Source of the DNA: Clostridium sp.
GTDB lineage: Bacteria > Bacillota > Clostridia > Clostridiales > Clostridiaceae
Length of the DNA stretch: 60,262 nt
Direction of reading: 5' to 3'
NCBI RefSeq assembly: GCF_017888565.1
Contig: NZ_JAGHFX010000083.1
Span: 1-60,262, forward strand
Made by a program: the position numbers and the translations under genes
Shown: one piece after another, positions 9,255-18,359 of the stretch
Layout: every line of letters begins with the position of its first letter
How positions within the stretch are numbered: the first letter of the stretch is position 1
The notes under the pieces: generated by a model
Told to the model about the DNA's origin: nothing
What the model saw: only the letters and a program-made list of their open reading frames with translations
The model's database searches: none

Positions 9255-10445
9255 TTAATTTTCATTAAAGTATTTATACATTTCTTCAGTAACATTTAAC
9301 CAGCCTTTCCATCCTAAATGCATCACATCTGATAAATAATATTTTTCATATTCCTTATTATTTAAATTTAAAACATCAAACCCATTATCCTTAGCTATTT
9401 TTTCAAGTTTTGAATAAAATTCCCTTCTTTCTTCTACACCTATTCCAGTATAATCATAATACCAACCATTTACATTCATTAAGATTATATACGGTTTAAT
9501 ATTTAAATCCTTACAAACTGATAATAAGAATTCAAAATCTTCAAACTCTCTTGAATTTAGTATATTATCATTAATATATTTATTTTCCAAATCCCCCTCT
9601 ATATCTTTAAGATATTTATCATAATATCTATCTTCTGCAAAAAAACTATTATTAGTAACTAATTTTGAACCTTGTTCCTCTGCTTTTTTATATTCTTCAT
9701 CGAAATTAATCTTCTTTATATCAATTATTTCATTTTTTTCTTCCTGCTTTTTCAATTCCTTATATACTAATATTTTATCTCTAGTCTCAAGTAATTCTTC
9801 TTTAAGCAAGTAATAAGGTTTTAAAATAAAATTCAATCCTCTTTCAATTACATCATCTGAAATATATGTTTTTGCATAAAAGACTTCTTCAACTTGAATA
9901 TTTTTACTTTCAAGTAATTCTAATATTCTTTTGCAAAAATATCGCTTATTCTCTACACTTATTTTTCTATTATTTATAAATTGATAGAACTGCACTTCCG
10001 AAAACGCTGATAAGAATTCATCAGCACTTATTCCATTTTCTTCTTGAAACCATTGTAAGGATTGTACAATGGCTATTTTAGAATTATCTTTATAAGAATC
10101 TATGCCACCTAGCATTGTAGCATGTTGTAAGTTTTGAACATGAGCAACTCCATATATACTTATATCATAATTTGCATCATTAAACGGGTATAGGTTTACT
10201 GGATTCTACGGAACCTTACTTCCTAACTCAGATGATCCATAAAGTTGTAAGTCTCCTTGTTGATTAAAATAATCTCTTAAAAATGCTCCCTTATTTCTTA
10301 CTGGAATATCTTGTTTATGCCTTAATTCATTTAAACTTTTAGTATTTATTAAACTACTTATTTCTTTATCTAACAAAGTATTAAACAACAATATATATGT
10401 AATTGTTATTATAATTGCTATCAGCATATATTTATTCTTTCTCAT
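9255..10445 (-). pseudogene. dltD: dltD interrupted by an in-frame TAG
   Basis: Codons 1-79 start MRKNKYMLIAIII (membrane anchor) and reach the catalytic-Ser motif YGSSELGSKVP. Codon 80 is TAG (10206-10208). The same frame then continues without a shift through 30 more codons (NPVNLYPFND...) into a 286-residue remainder ending with the catalytic Asp/His region SDVMHLGWKGW. Read through, the protein has 396 residues, a normal DltD length, and a Gln codon CAG at position 80 is the simplest ancestor. DltD is the extracytoplasmic partner needed to hand D-alanine to lipoteichoic acid. As read, Ser and His of the active site fall in separate pieces, so the gene should be inactive unless the stop is suppressed or is a sequencing error. 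Confidence 0.9.
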
Positions 10446-10457
10446 TTCTATCTCCTT

Positions 10458-10601
10458 TTAAAATTGATTATATATAAAAGGTATTTCTTTTATAGCTTGA
10501 AGTACATAAGACATATATGCCATCAATAAGAATGTAGTTAATACTATAGTCCATATTATTTCCTTTTTATCTCTTTTTAAAATATTTATCAACTTTCCCA
10601 A
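10458..10601 (-). CDS. dltX: DltX, small D-alanylation membrane protein
   Basis: A 47-codon frame starts at TTG (10601) behind an AAGGGAG ribosome binding site 9 nt away and ends 12 bp before dltD. It has one central membrane helix (IIWTIVLTTFLLMAYMSYV) and ends in FIYNQF, matching the FIYNEF C-terminal signature of DltX. That C-terminal peptide is known to act in the DltB/DltD transfer step. Here it is the first gene of the operon, directly before dltD rather than dltA. The short length and non-ATG start make it easy to miss. Confidence 0.88.
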   Translation of the reverse strand: MGKLINILKRDKKEIIWTIVLTTFLLMAYMSYVLQAIKEIPFIYNQF

Positions 10602-10677
10602 TCTATGAGTCTCCCTTTTATTAATACTTTACACCATTATAAATAAAACATATAATATATTTTTAATATCTTACAAA

Positions 10678-10720
10678 AATAGTAGCACTAATAAAAAATT
10701 ATTTATATGATGCTACTATT
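10678..10720 (-). terminator. Terminator downstream of the WbpA-like gene
   Basis: AATAGTAGCA (10678-10687) and TGCTACTATT (10711-10720) form a 10-bp perfect stem. On the minus strand it is followed by TTTTTG, just past the stop codon at 10733. It separates the dehydrogenase gene from the dlt operon. Confidence 0.75.
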
Positions 10721-10732
10721 TCTATTATTTAA

Positions 10733-12049
10733 TTATAATTTATAAATCTTTTCTCTATTATTAACAACTTCTTTAGTTGCATTTCTTGTATCGTAAACAA
10801 CTTTAGCTCTATCAACTATTTGTTCATAGTCATAAACACTATGACCTGTTGTTATAACTACCATATCTGCTTCATCGATAACTTCTTTCCAATCTACTGA
10901 ATAATAAGTTTTTCCTTTGTATTTAGCAGTATCACAGAATGGATCGTTAACTATAACTTCTGCACCATTCTTTTCTAATAATTCTATAACCTTAAATGAT
11001 GGTGATTCTCTATAATCATCGATATCATTCTTATATGCTAATCCCATAACTAATACTTTTGATCCATTTAAAGCCTTTTTATGCTTATTTAATATCTTCA
11101 TAATATTTTCTAAAACGAAATCTGGCATAGAATCGTTGATGATTCCTGATGTTTCAATAAGCTTAGTATGATAATCGTATTCCTTAGCTTTCCATTCTAA
11201 GTAGAAAGGATCTAATGGAATACAGTGTCCACCAAGCCCTGGACCTGGATAAAATGGCATAAATCCATATGGCTTAGTTTTAGCAGCATCTATAACTTCC
11301 CATACATCTATTCCCATTCTATTACATAAAATAGCCATTTCATTTGCTAAACCTATGTTTATGTTTCTAAATGTATTTTCTAATATCTTTTCCATTTCAG
11401 CTACTGCTGGTGAAGAAACTTTATGGATTTCTCCTTCTAATACATTTTCATATAAAGCAGCTGCTATTTCTGTACACTCTTCTGTACATCCACCAACTAC
11501 TTTTGGAGTATTTTTAGTGTTGTAGCTCTTATTACCTGGATCTACTCTTTCTGGAGAGAACGCTAAGAAGAAATCTTCTCCACACTTTAATCCACTTTCT
11601 TCTAATATTGGCTTAAGTACTTCTTCAGTAGTTCCTGGGTAAGTTGTACTTTCTAATATTATTATCATACCTTTATGTAAATACTTTGCAACATCCTTTG
11701 TTGAGTTTACAACATATGATAAATCTGGTTGCTTATATAAATCAAGTGGAGTTGGTACGCATATACAAACTGTATCAACATCTTTTATAAAGCTAAAATC
11801 TGTAGTTGCTCTTAAAAGACCTTTTTCTGTTAATTCTTTTAATTCAGAGTCAACAACATCTCCAATATAGTTTTGGCCCTTATTAACCATTTCTACCTTT
11901 TGATCTTGAACATCAAAGCCTATTGTTTGATATCCTGCATTTGCTTTTTCAACTGCTAAAGGTAATCCAACATAACCTAGACCTACTACACCAACTTTTG
12001 CAGTTTTATTATTTATTTTTTGTAATAATTCATCTTTTAAAACTGACAT
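10733..12049 (-). CDS. UDP-sugar 6-dehydrogenase, WbpA/UDP-GlcNAc dehydrogenase type
   Basis: The 438-residue protein is a nucleotide-sugar dehydrogenase. The N-terminal NAD motif is VGVVGLGYVGLPLAVEKA (about 18-35), and the catalytic Cys is in GPGLGGHCIPLDPFYLEWKA, the form seen in WbpA-like UDP-N-acetylhexosamine 6-dehydrogenases. Ugd enzymes instead carry GGSCFPKD, as the other dehydrogenase in this window does. It likely oxidises UDP-GlcNAc or a similar sugar to the uronic acid. The aminotransferase upstream resembles WbpE, but no WbpB oxidoreductase or WbpD acetyltransferase is present. The substrate is inferred. Confidence 0.82.
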   Translation of the reverse strand: MSVLKDELLQKINNKTAKVGVVGLGYVGLPLAVEKANAGYQTIGFDVQDQKVEMVNKGQNYIGDVVDSELKELTEKGLLRATTDFSFIKDVDTVCICVPTPLDLYKQPDLSYVVNSTKDVAKYLHKGMIIILESTTYPGTTEEVLKPILEESGLKCGEDFFLAFSPERVDPGNKSYNTKNTPKVVGGCTEECTEIAAALYENVLEGEIHKVSSPAVAEMEKILENTFRNINIGLANEMAILCNRMGIDVWEVIDAAKTKPYGFMPFYPGPGLGGHCIPLDPFYLEWKAKEYDYHTKLIETSGIINDSMPDFVLENIMKILNKHKKALNGSKVLVMGLAYKNDIDDYRESPSFKVIELLEKNGAEVIVNDPFCDTAKYKGKTYYSVDWKEVIDEADMVVITTGHSVYDYEQIVDRAKVVYDTRNATKEVVNNREKIYKL

Positions 12050-12283
12050 TATTTTTCCTCCTAATCAATTAAAAACTTGATAATTGATAATATAAAATTG
12101 TTATATTTTTATTTTTTTAGATTATATATGTCTCAATTAATATCTTACAAGTTAACACTAGTAAATTATTAAATAATTAACACATGCTTGTTAAATAAAA
12201 TAGTAAAAGTAAAAATCTTATATAAGTTAGTTTACTTCTAAATTGGGTTAAATATCATTAACTACAATTTTAAATATAGTTAA

Positions 12284-12593
12284 TTATTTTGCAATTGATC
12301 ATATCTTATTTAGCTATTATGTTCTACTTTACTTTTTAATTAATTAATTATTATATTTCAGCTAAAAATTTTTTTTAATTAATTATTTTGCAGTTGATCA
12401 TACCTTATTTAATTATTATGTTCTACCGCACTTTTTAATTAGTTGTTATTATATTTTGACAAAAATTTTTTAATTAATTATTTTACAATTAATCATACCT
12501 TATTTAGCTATTATGTTCTACTTTACTTTTTAATTAATTATTATATTTTAGCTAAAAATTTTTTTAATTAATTATTTTACAATTGATCATATA
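12284..12593. repeat. Three-plus AT-rich tandem repeats of about 95 bp
   Basis: A unit with the core gcaattgatcat...cttatttagctattatgttctac...tttttaattaatta recurs. The equivalent g/acaattgatcat segments start at 12291, 12390, 12485 and 12579, so periods are 99, 95 and 94 bp. The last partial copy runs into the stop codon of the aminotransferase gene. No gene lies in 12050-12593. The array sits downstream of that gene and upstream of the dehydrogenase, so it is in the transcript leader of the latter. Confidence 0.85.
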
Positions 12594-13772
12594 TTATTTA
12601 ATTTTGCTTATTATATAATCAATTTGTTCTTTTGTTAACTCTGGATATACAGGTATAGCAAAAGTTCTATGTGATAAGTATTCAGATACAGGCATATCCC
12701 CTTCTTTGTATCCTAAATTTTTATAAACTTTTTGAAGGTGTAATGGTACTGGATAATATACTCCTGTTGCAATTCCAGCTTCTTTAAGTTTAGTTAAAAC
12801 TTCTTCTCTATTTTCAGATTGTAATATATACATGTGATATACATGTTCATTGTAATCTTTTGCTACTGGAGTTACTAAATCACTATTCTGTAAAGCTTCA
12901 TCATAAAGCTCAACTATTTCTCTTCTCTTTGCATTCCAGCTATCTATCTCTTTTAGTTTTACACTTAAAATAGCAGCTTGAATTGCATCTAGTCTTGTAT
13001 TATATCCTATTAAATAGTTATAGTATTTAAGTGGATTATAAACTGTATCGTTTGCTCCTTCAGCAGTTTTAATTTCTTCTTCTATATTATTTAAAAGATT
13101 ATAAGCCTTTTGACCATTTTCTCCACTTCCATGAGTTCTTAATGCTCTTGCAATAATAGCTATTTCATCATTATCTGTAACTATCATTCCACCATCGCCA
13201 GCACAACCTAAGTTCTTTGTTGGGAAGAATGAGAAGCAAGCAACATCACCTAATGTTCCTATCTTTCTGCCTTTATATTTTCCACCTATAGCTTGGCAAG
13301 CATCTTCTATTACATATAAATTATGCTTTTTAGCAATTTCATTTATTTCATCCATATCTGCTGATTGACCAAATATATGTACAGGCATTATAGCTTTTGT
13401 TTTTGAAGTTATTTTTTCTTCTATTTTTGTTACATCTATATTAAAAGTTTCTTTATCTACATCTACAAATACAGGAGTTGCTCCTACTGCCGAAATAGTT
13501 TCTGCTGTTGCAAAAAAAGTAAATGGTGTTGTTATTACTTCATCTCCTTCTCCTATTCCCATTGATTTAAGAGCTAGTACTAAAGCATCTGTTCCATTTC
13601 CTACTGATATTGCATGTTTAACTCCTATGAAGTCTGCAAATTCTTTTTCAAAATCTGTTACTGTTTTTCCCATTATGTAATTAGCTGAAGATAGTACTCC
13701 TAAAGCAGCCTTATCTAATTTTTCTGCTAATGAATCATATTGAGCTTTTAAGTCTATTAAAGGTATATTCAT
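12594..13772 (-). CDS. DegT/DnrJ/EryC1 sugar aminotransferase, WbpE-like
   Basis: This 392-residue fold-type I PLP aminotransferase has the PLP Lys in ACFSFFPTKNLGCAGDGG and the ring-binding Asp in YVIEDACQAIGGKYKGRK. The start MNIPLIDLKAQYDSL and the FFPTKNLG form are typical of 3-keto sugar aminotransferases such as WbpE/WlbC and FdtB/QdtB. With the adjacent WbpA-like dehydrogenase a role in UDP-3-amino-uronic acid synthesis is plausible, but the 3-oxidoreductase is missing from the window. Since rmlA/rmlB are also nearby, a dTDP-3-amino sugar is an alternative. The exact substrate is unresolved. Confidence 0.75.
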   Translation of the reverse strand: MNIPLIDLKAQYDSLAEKLDKAALGVLSSANYIMGKTVTDFEKEFADFIGVKHAISVGNGTDALVLALKSMGIGEGDEVITTPFTFFATAETISAVGATPVFVDVDKETFNIDVTKIEEKITSKTKAIMPVHIFGQSADMDEINEIAKKHNLYVIEDACQAIGGKYKGRKIGTLGDVACFSFFPTKNLGCAGDGGMIVTDNDEIAIIARALRTHGSGENGQKAYNLLNNIEEEIKTAEGANDTVYNPLKYYNYLIGYNTRLDAIQAAILSVKLKEIDSWNAKRREIVELYDEALQNSDLVTPVAKDYNEHVYHMYILQSENREEVLTKLKEAGIATGVYYPVPLHLQKVYKNLGYKEGDMPVSEYLSHRTFAIPVYPELTKEQIDYIISKIK

Positions 13773-13947
13773 TGTTATACGCTCCTTTATACTCTAATTT
13801 AATAGAAAACTAACATTAATATTTTATCACAATTTTAAATATATATAAACTTTTTAACTTAATTTTATTACAGTATTCAGAATTATTATAGATTGCTATT
13901 AAATTCTTAATATATATTTAATAAAAATTTATCTATATACTAAAATA

Positions 13948-13981
13948 ATATAGATTAACGTAATAATAAGCTAATCTATAT
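13948..13981 (-). terminator. Terminator after the 13994-15175 aminotransferase
   Basis: ATATAGATTA (13948-13957) and TAATCTATAT (13972-13981) form a 10-bp stem 12 bp beyond the stop codon. On the minus strand it runs into AT-rich DNA. Confidence 0.55.
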
Positions 13982-13993
13982 CATTAAGTTAAT

Positions 13994-15175
13994 CTATTTC
14001 ATTAATAACTTTTTAACTTCTTTTATTAACTCAATTGCAATATACTCTACATCACTTAATTCTAATGTACTATAAACAGGTAGAGAAATTTCATTTGCAT
14101 ATTGAGAATATGCATTTGGATAATCTTCTATTTTATAGCCTAGATTTTTATATAGTGTAAACATTGGTAGTGGCTTAAAATGAACGTTTGTTGAAATTCC
14201 CTTTTCTGCTAATCTTTGAATAAGTATATTTCTCTTTTCTTCATTAAATCCTTTTATTCTTAATGGATATAGGTGATATGAACTTTCTGTACCTTCACCA
14301 TATTCAGTAACTGGAATTATAGAAAAATCTTCTTTTTCTAAGATTCTTGTATAAGTATTAAAAATTTCTTTTCTATACTTTAGCATATCTTCATATCTTG
14401 TTAATTGAACTCTACCAATGGCTGCATTTATATCTGTCATATTACATTTAAAGCCATCTGTAATTATATCATACTCCCAAGCTCCAGCCTTCATCTTGGA
14501 TAATGCATCTTTTGATTGTCCATGTAATGAAGTGAATTTAAAGTCCTGGAATAAGTTTTCTCTTCCTTTAAAGTTATTATCATTATATGTTATTGCTCCA
14601 CCTTCAGCAGTTGTAAAGTTTTTAACTGCATGGAAAGAAAATGTATGGAAATCACATTGTGCTCCAACTCTTTGACCTTTATATTTTGCTCCAAAAGCAT
14701 GGGCTGAATCTACAATTATTATTATATCTTCTCTATTTTTTTCTTTTAAAACTTCTTTTATTCTATCATAATCACAAGGTACTCCTGCAAAATCTACAGG
14801 CATTATAACTTTTGTTTTTTCTGTTATTAAATCTCCTATTTTATCATAATCAATAAAGAATGAATCTTTTGCTACATCGCAAAATATAGGTTTTATACCC
14901 CTATGAACTGCTACACTTGCTGTTGCTGTATATGTGTATGGAGTTGTTATTATCTCGTCCCCTTCTTTTATATCAAAAACCTTTAATATAAGCTCCATAG
15001 CTGCTGTTGCACTATTTAATGCTACAGCTTTATTTGCTTCACAATACTGTGCTAATTCTTCTTCAAATTTTGCAAGTGTTGGTCCTGACGTTATCCATCC
15101 TGATCTTAAAACTTCTACTACTGCATTAATTTCTGCTTCAGTTATATCTGGAGGAGAAAATGGTATCTTCTTCAT
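13994..15175 (-). CDS. DegT/DnrJ/EryC1 nucleotide-sugar aminotransferase
   Basis: A 393-residue PLP aminotransferase with Lys in FSFHAVKNFTTAEGG and Asp in IIVDSAHAFGAKYKG. The chosen ATG at 15175 is correctly spaced from AAAGG; an in-frame ATG three codons earlier touches the ribosome binding site and is unlikely. The FHAVKN form and N-terminus IPFSPPDITEAEI resemble 4-keto-6-deoxy sugar 4-aminotransferases (PseC/PglE/DesI-like), but no dedicated dehydratase is adjacent. The gene has its own promoter and terminator, so it is a single-gene unit. It could use dTDP-4-keto-6-deoxyglucose from RmlB or the LegB product. The substrate is not determined. Confidence 0.7.
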   Translation of the reverse strand: MKKIPFSPPDITEAEINAVVEVLRSGWITSGPTLAKFEEELAQYCEANKAVALNSATAAMELILKVFDIKEGDEIITTPYTYTATASVAVHRGIKPIFCDVAKDSFFIDYDKIGDLITEKTKVIMPVDFAGVPCDYDRIKEVLKEKNREDIIIIVDSAHAFGAKYKGQRVGAQCDFHTFSFHAVKNFTTAEGGAITYNDNNFKGRENLFQDFKFTSLHGQSKDALSKMKAGAWEYDIITDGFKCNMTDINAAIGRVQLTRYEDMLKYRKEIFNTYTRILEKEDFSIIPVTEYGEGTESSYHLYPLRIKGFNEEKRNILIQRLAEKGISTNVHFKPLPMFTLYKNLGYKIEDYPNAYSQYANEISLPVYSTLELSDVEYIAIELIKEVKKLLMK

Positions 15176-15250
15176 CTTTATCATCCTTTCACTTATATAC
15201 TTTTATATATTTAGATAAAAGTTGCTATATTTAATGTAATTACCTTATCT

Positions 15251-15279
15251 ATTATATAACTCAATTATATTAAATACAA
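15251..15279 (-). promoter_or_regulatory. Promoter of the 13994-15175 aminotransferase
   Basis: On the minus strand TTGTAT (15274-15279), a 17-bp spacer and TATAAT (15251-15256) lie about 75 bp upstream of the start codon. The gene on the other side is divergent. Confidence 0.55.
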
Positions 15280-15373
15280 ATTTTATATTATATAATTATT
15301 TATTACTTTTATATTACTTAATTGAAAAAAAACTAGATCATGTGATAAACTTATTTAGAAAGGAAGTGTATAT

Positions 15374-16369
15374 ATGGCACAAAATGAGTATAGAAAATCT
15401 AATAAGAAAAAGAAAAAAAAATCCTTAGGTTTTAAAATTTTTATAGGATTTTTATGTATACTACTTGCATTTGTAGTAGTTGGTGGTGGCTATATAATGG
15501 GCCTATTAAATAAAATGGATAACATCAAATTAAATAAAGATAATTTAGGAATTGTAGAAGATGAATTTAAAGAATATGATAGTTATAGTAAGATAAAAAA
15601 CATAGCACTATTTGGTGTTGATGCTGTTGATGGAGAAACTGGCCGTTCAGATTCAATCATGATTGCAACTGTAGATCCTATCCATAACAAAATCAAACTT
15701 ACCTCTATCATGCGTGACTCCTATGTTTCTATAGATGGCCATGGTGATGATAAAATAAATCACGCTTATGCATATGGGGGTCCTGAGCTAGCAATTAAAA
15801 CTATCAATGAAAACTTTGGTATGAATATAGAAGACTTTGTATCAGTAAATTTCTCGTCACTACCTGTTATAATAAATATATTAGGTGGAGTTGATCTAGA
15901 AATAACACAAGATGAATTAGAATATATAAATAGTTATATTAATAATATAAATGCTAAAGATGGCACAAGCTCTCCCCACATAACTTCTACTGGTGTTCAA
16001 CACCTAGATGGAACACAAGCACTTGCTTATTCTAGAATAAGATACACAGATGGTGGAGACTATAAAAGAACTGAAAGACAAAGAACTGTCCTTGCTGCTT
16101 TATTTAGTAAATTAACATCAGCTTCAATCGGTTCTTATAACTCACTATTAAACGAAGTTTTACCTTATATTCAAACTAATTTAACTTCTACTGAAATACT
16201 ATCACTTGGAACAAAAGTACTTGGAATAGGTAATAATCTAGAACAAGATAGATTCCCTAGAGATGGATATGGTGAAGGAGCTATGATTAATGGAGTATAT
16301 TATTTAACTTTCGATAGAGAAACTATTAAAAATCAAATGAGAGATTATATATTTAATGATGTGAAATAG
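15374..16369 (+). CDS. LytR-CpsA-Psr family glycopolymer ligase
   Basis: The 331-residue protein has a Lys-rich cytoplasmic N-terminus, one membrane helix (about 22-44), and an extracellular LCP domain. Hallmarks are GRSDSIMIATVDP, the catalytic Arg/Asp region LTSIMRDSYVSI, and RYTDGGDYKRTERQR near the end. LCP enzymes move undecaprenyl-linked wall polymers (teichoic acid or capsule) onto peptidoglycan. It is one of only two plus-strand genes, converges on rmlB and shares a bidirectional terminator with it. Start ATG is preceded by AAAGGAAG. The capsule operon next to it suggests the capsule is its cargo, which is an inference. Confidence 0.9.
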   Translation: MAQNEYRKSNKKKKKKSLGFKIFIGFLCILLAFVVVGGGYIMGLLNKMDNIKLNKDNLGIVEDEFKEYDSYSKIKNIALFGVDAVDGETGRSDSIMIATVDPIHNKIKLTSIMRDSYVSIDGHGDDKINHAYAYGGPELAIKTINENFGMNIEDFVSVNFSSLPVIINILGGVDLEITQDELEYINSYINNINAKDGTSSPHITSTGVQHLDGTQALAYSRIRYTDGGDYKRTERQRTVLAALFSKLTSASIGSYNSLLNEVLPYIQTNLTSTEILSLGTKVLGIGNNLEQDRFPRDGYGEGAMINGVYYLTFDRETIKNQMRDYIFNDVK

Positions 16370-16409
16370 AAAATCAGTTAGAGTCTATTTATAGACTCTA
16401 ACTGATTTT
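16370..16409. terminator. Bidirectional 18-bp terminator between LCP gene and rmlB
   Basis: The 18-nt arms (16370-16387 and 16392-16409, beginning AAAATCAGTTAGAGTC) pair perfectly around a 4-nt loop, flanked by A and T runs. It starts one base after the LCP stop codon and ends at the rmlB stop codon, so it serves both convergent units. Confidence 0.92.
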
Positions 16410-17459
16410 TTATTTATACATATTTTCATAATATTTTTGATAATCACCAGATGTAACATTATTCATCCATTCTTTGTTATCTAAATACCAATTTATAGTC
16501 TTAACTATTCCAACTTCAAAAGTAGTTTCTGGATACCAGCTAAGTTCTTCTTTTATCTTGCTTGGATCTATTCCGTACCTTCTATCATGTCCTTTTCTAT
16601 CTTCAACAAATTTCTTTAAGTTTTCAGTTACTTTACTATCTACATTTTCATTGATATAATTAATAACTGTATCAACTATTTGAATGTTAGTTCTTTCATT
16701 ATGTCCACCAACATTGTAAACCTCTCCAAGTCTTCCGTTGTTTATAACCATATCAATTGCTTTAGCATGATCTTCTACATATAACCAGTCTCTTATATTT
16801 AATCCATCACCATAGATAGGTAAATCCTTTAATTGTAAACAATTATTAATAAGCAGTGGTATTAACTTTTCTGGAAATTGGAATGGTCCATAATTATTCG
16901 AACATCTTGTTATGTTTATTGGCATTTTATAAGTATCTCCATATGCTTTAACCATCATATCAGATCCAGCCTTACTTGCAGAATATGGACTATGAGGATC
17001 TAATGGAGTTGTTTCCATGAAATATCCTGTTTCTCCAAGTGAACCATATACTTCATCTGTTGAAACATGTAAAAACTTAACTCCTGTTCTCCAACCCTCT
17101 TCAGTTTCCCAAGCATTTTTTGCACAGTTTAATAAATTTACTGTTCCTAATACATTAGTTTTAGCAAAAACTTCTGGCTCTTTTATGCTTCTATCCACAT
17201 GAGACTCTGCAGCAAAGTGAGCAACATAATTTATTTCATATTTTTCAAATAATGATGATACTAATTCTACATCACATATATCACCTTGAACAAATATATG
17301 TCTTGAATCTCCTTCAATACTCTTTAAGTTTTCTAAGTTTCCTGCATAAGTTAATTTATCTAGGTTTATAATTCTTATATCTTCATATTTCTTAAGCATG
17401 TATAAAACAAAGTTTGAGCCTATAAACCCTGCTCCGCCAGTAACTAAATAAGTTTTCAT
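16410..17459 (-). CDS. rmlB: dTDP-glucose 4,6-dehydratase
   Basis: This 349-residue short-chain dehydrogenase has the NAD motif TGGAGFIGSNF at the N-terminus, HFAAESHVDRSI, the catalytic STDEVYGS segment and YSASKAG (YxxxK). All are diagnostic for RmlB, which makes dTDP-4-keto-6-deoxyglucose. It is the last gene of the capsule operon, 6 bp after rmlA. No rmlC or rmlD follows, so the product is probably not dTDP-rhamnose; the VioA-like gene in the same operon points to a 4-amino sugar. Confidence 0.95.
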   Translation of the reverse strand: MKTYLVTGGAGFIGSNFVLYMLKKYEDIRIINLDKLTYAGNLENLKSIEGDSRHIFVQGDICDVELVSSLFEKYEINYVAHFAAESHVDRSIKEPEVFAKTNVLGTVNLLNCAKNAWETEEGWRTGVKFLHVSTDEVYGSLGETGYFMETTPLDPHSPYSASKAGSDMMVKAYGDTYKMPINITRCSNNYGPFQFPEKLIPLLINNCLQLKDLPIYGDGLNIRDWLYVEDHAKAIDMVINNGRLGEVYNVGGHNERTNIQIVDTVINYINENVDSKVTENLKKFVEDRKGHDRRYGIDPSKIKEELSWYPETTFEVGIVKTINWYLDNKEWMNNVTSGDYQKYYENMYK

Positions 17460-17465
17460 ATTAAT

Positions 17466-18335
17466 CTACTCCTCATTTATTATATCCAATAAATATTTTC
17501 CATAACCAGTTTTACTCATAGGTTCTGCTAATTCCATAACTTGTTCTTTTGAAATCCACCCTTTTCTATATGATATCTCCTCTAAGCAAGCTATATATGT
17601 ACCTTGAGTATTTTGAATTGCCTCCACAAAGTTTGAAGCTTGTAACATTGAAGCATGAGTTCCTGTATCAAGCCATGCCATTCCTCTACCAAACAGTTGA
17701 ACCTTCAAGTTTTTTTCTTCCATATAAAGTCTATTTAAATCTGTAATTTCAAGTTCCCCTCTTTCAGAAGGTTTCAATGACTTAGCTTTTTCTACCACTG
17801 TATTATCATAGAAATATAGGCCTGGAACTGCATATTTTGATTTCGGATATTCAGGTTTTTCTTCTATAGAAATGGCATTTTTATTTTCATCAAATTCTAC
17901 TACTCCAAAAGCCCTAGGATCATGAACAAAATATCCAAATATCATTGCCCCTTCATTTAATTTAGATGCTCTATTTAAATATCCACTTAATCCCTGTCCA
18001 TAAAATATATTATCTCCTAAAATAAGTGCAACGCTATCTTCCCCAATAAATCTCTCTCCAATTATAAATGCCTCTGCTAATCCATTCGGATTTTCTTGTG
18101 TAGCATAATCAATATTTAATCCAAGATTAGATCCATTTCCAAATAATTCTTTAAAGTTTCTAATATCTCTCGGAGTAGAAATTATTAAAATATCCTTTAT
18201 TCCTGACAGCATTAATACAGACATAGGGTAATAAATCATTGGTTTATCATAAATTGGTACCATTTGCTTTGACATTGCTTTTGTAACTGGGTACAGTCTA
18301 GTACCGCTACCCCCTGCTAAAATTATACCTTTCAT
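17466..18335 (-). CDS. rmlA: Glucose-1-phosphate thymidylyltransferase
   Basis: The 289-residue enzyme begins [18 protein letters not shown], the nucleotide-binding signature of RmlA. It also has [16 protein letters not shown], a Mg-binding Asp in [12 protein letters not shown] and [12 protein letters not shown]. It makes dTDP-glucose from dTTP and glucose-1-phosphate. It lies between the VioA-like aminotransferase (24 bp) and rmlB (6 bp), forming the supply part of a dTDP-4-amino-sugar module. Confidence 0.96.
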   Translation of the reverse strand: MKGIILAGGSGTRLYPVTKAMSKQMVPIYDKPMIYYPMSVLMLSGIKDILIISTPRDIRNFKELFGNGSNLGLNIDYATQENPNGLAEAFIIGERFIGEDSVALILGDNIFYGQGLSGYLNRASKLNEGAMIFGYFVHDPRAFGVVEFDENKNAISIEEKPEYPKSKYAVPGLYFYDNTVVEKAKSLKPSERGELEITDLNRLYMEEKNLKVQLFGRGMAWLDTGTHASMLQASNFVEAIQNTQGTYIACLEEISYRKGWISKEQVMELAEPMSKTGYGKYLLDIINEE

Positions 18336-18359
18336 ATTATACCTCCACTATATAAATTC

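Noticed and set aside
9255..10445. dltD as two separate genes (a 79-residue and a 286-residue protein) or as a frameshift
   Set aside because: The two parts are in the same frame with exactly 30 sense codons between the stop and the second ATG, and those codons encode DltD-like sequence. The second ATG has no ribosome binding site.
12284..12593. CRISPR array or phage attachment repeat
   Set aside because: Units of about 95 bp are contiguous without unique spacers, and no cas, integrase or tRNA gene is near.
16410..18335. A dTDP-rhamnose pathway
   Set aside because: rmlA and rmlB are present but rmlC and rmlD are not; a 4-aminotransferase is the next gene instead.
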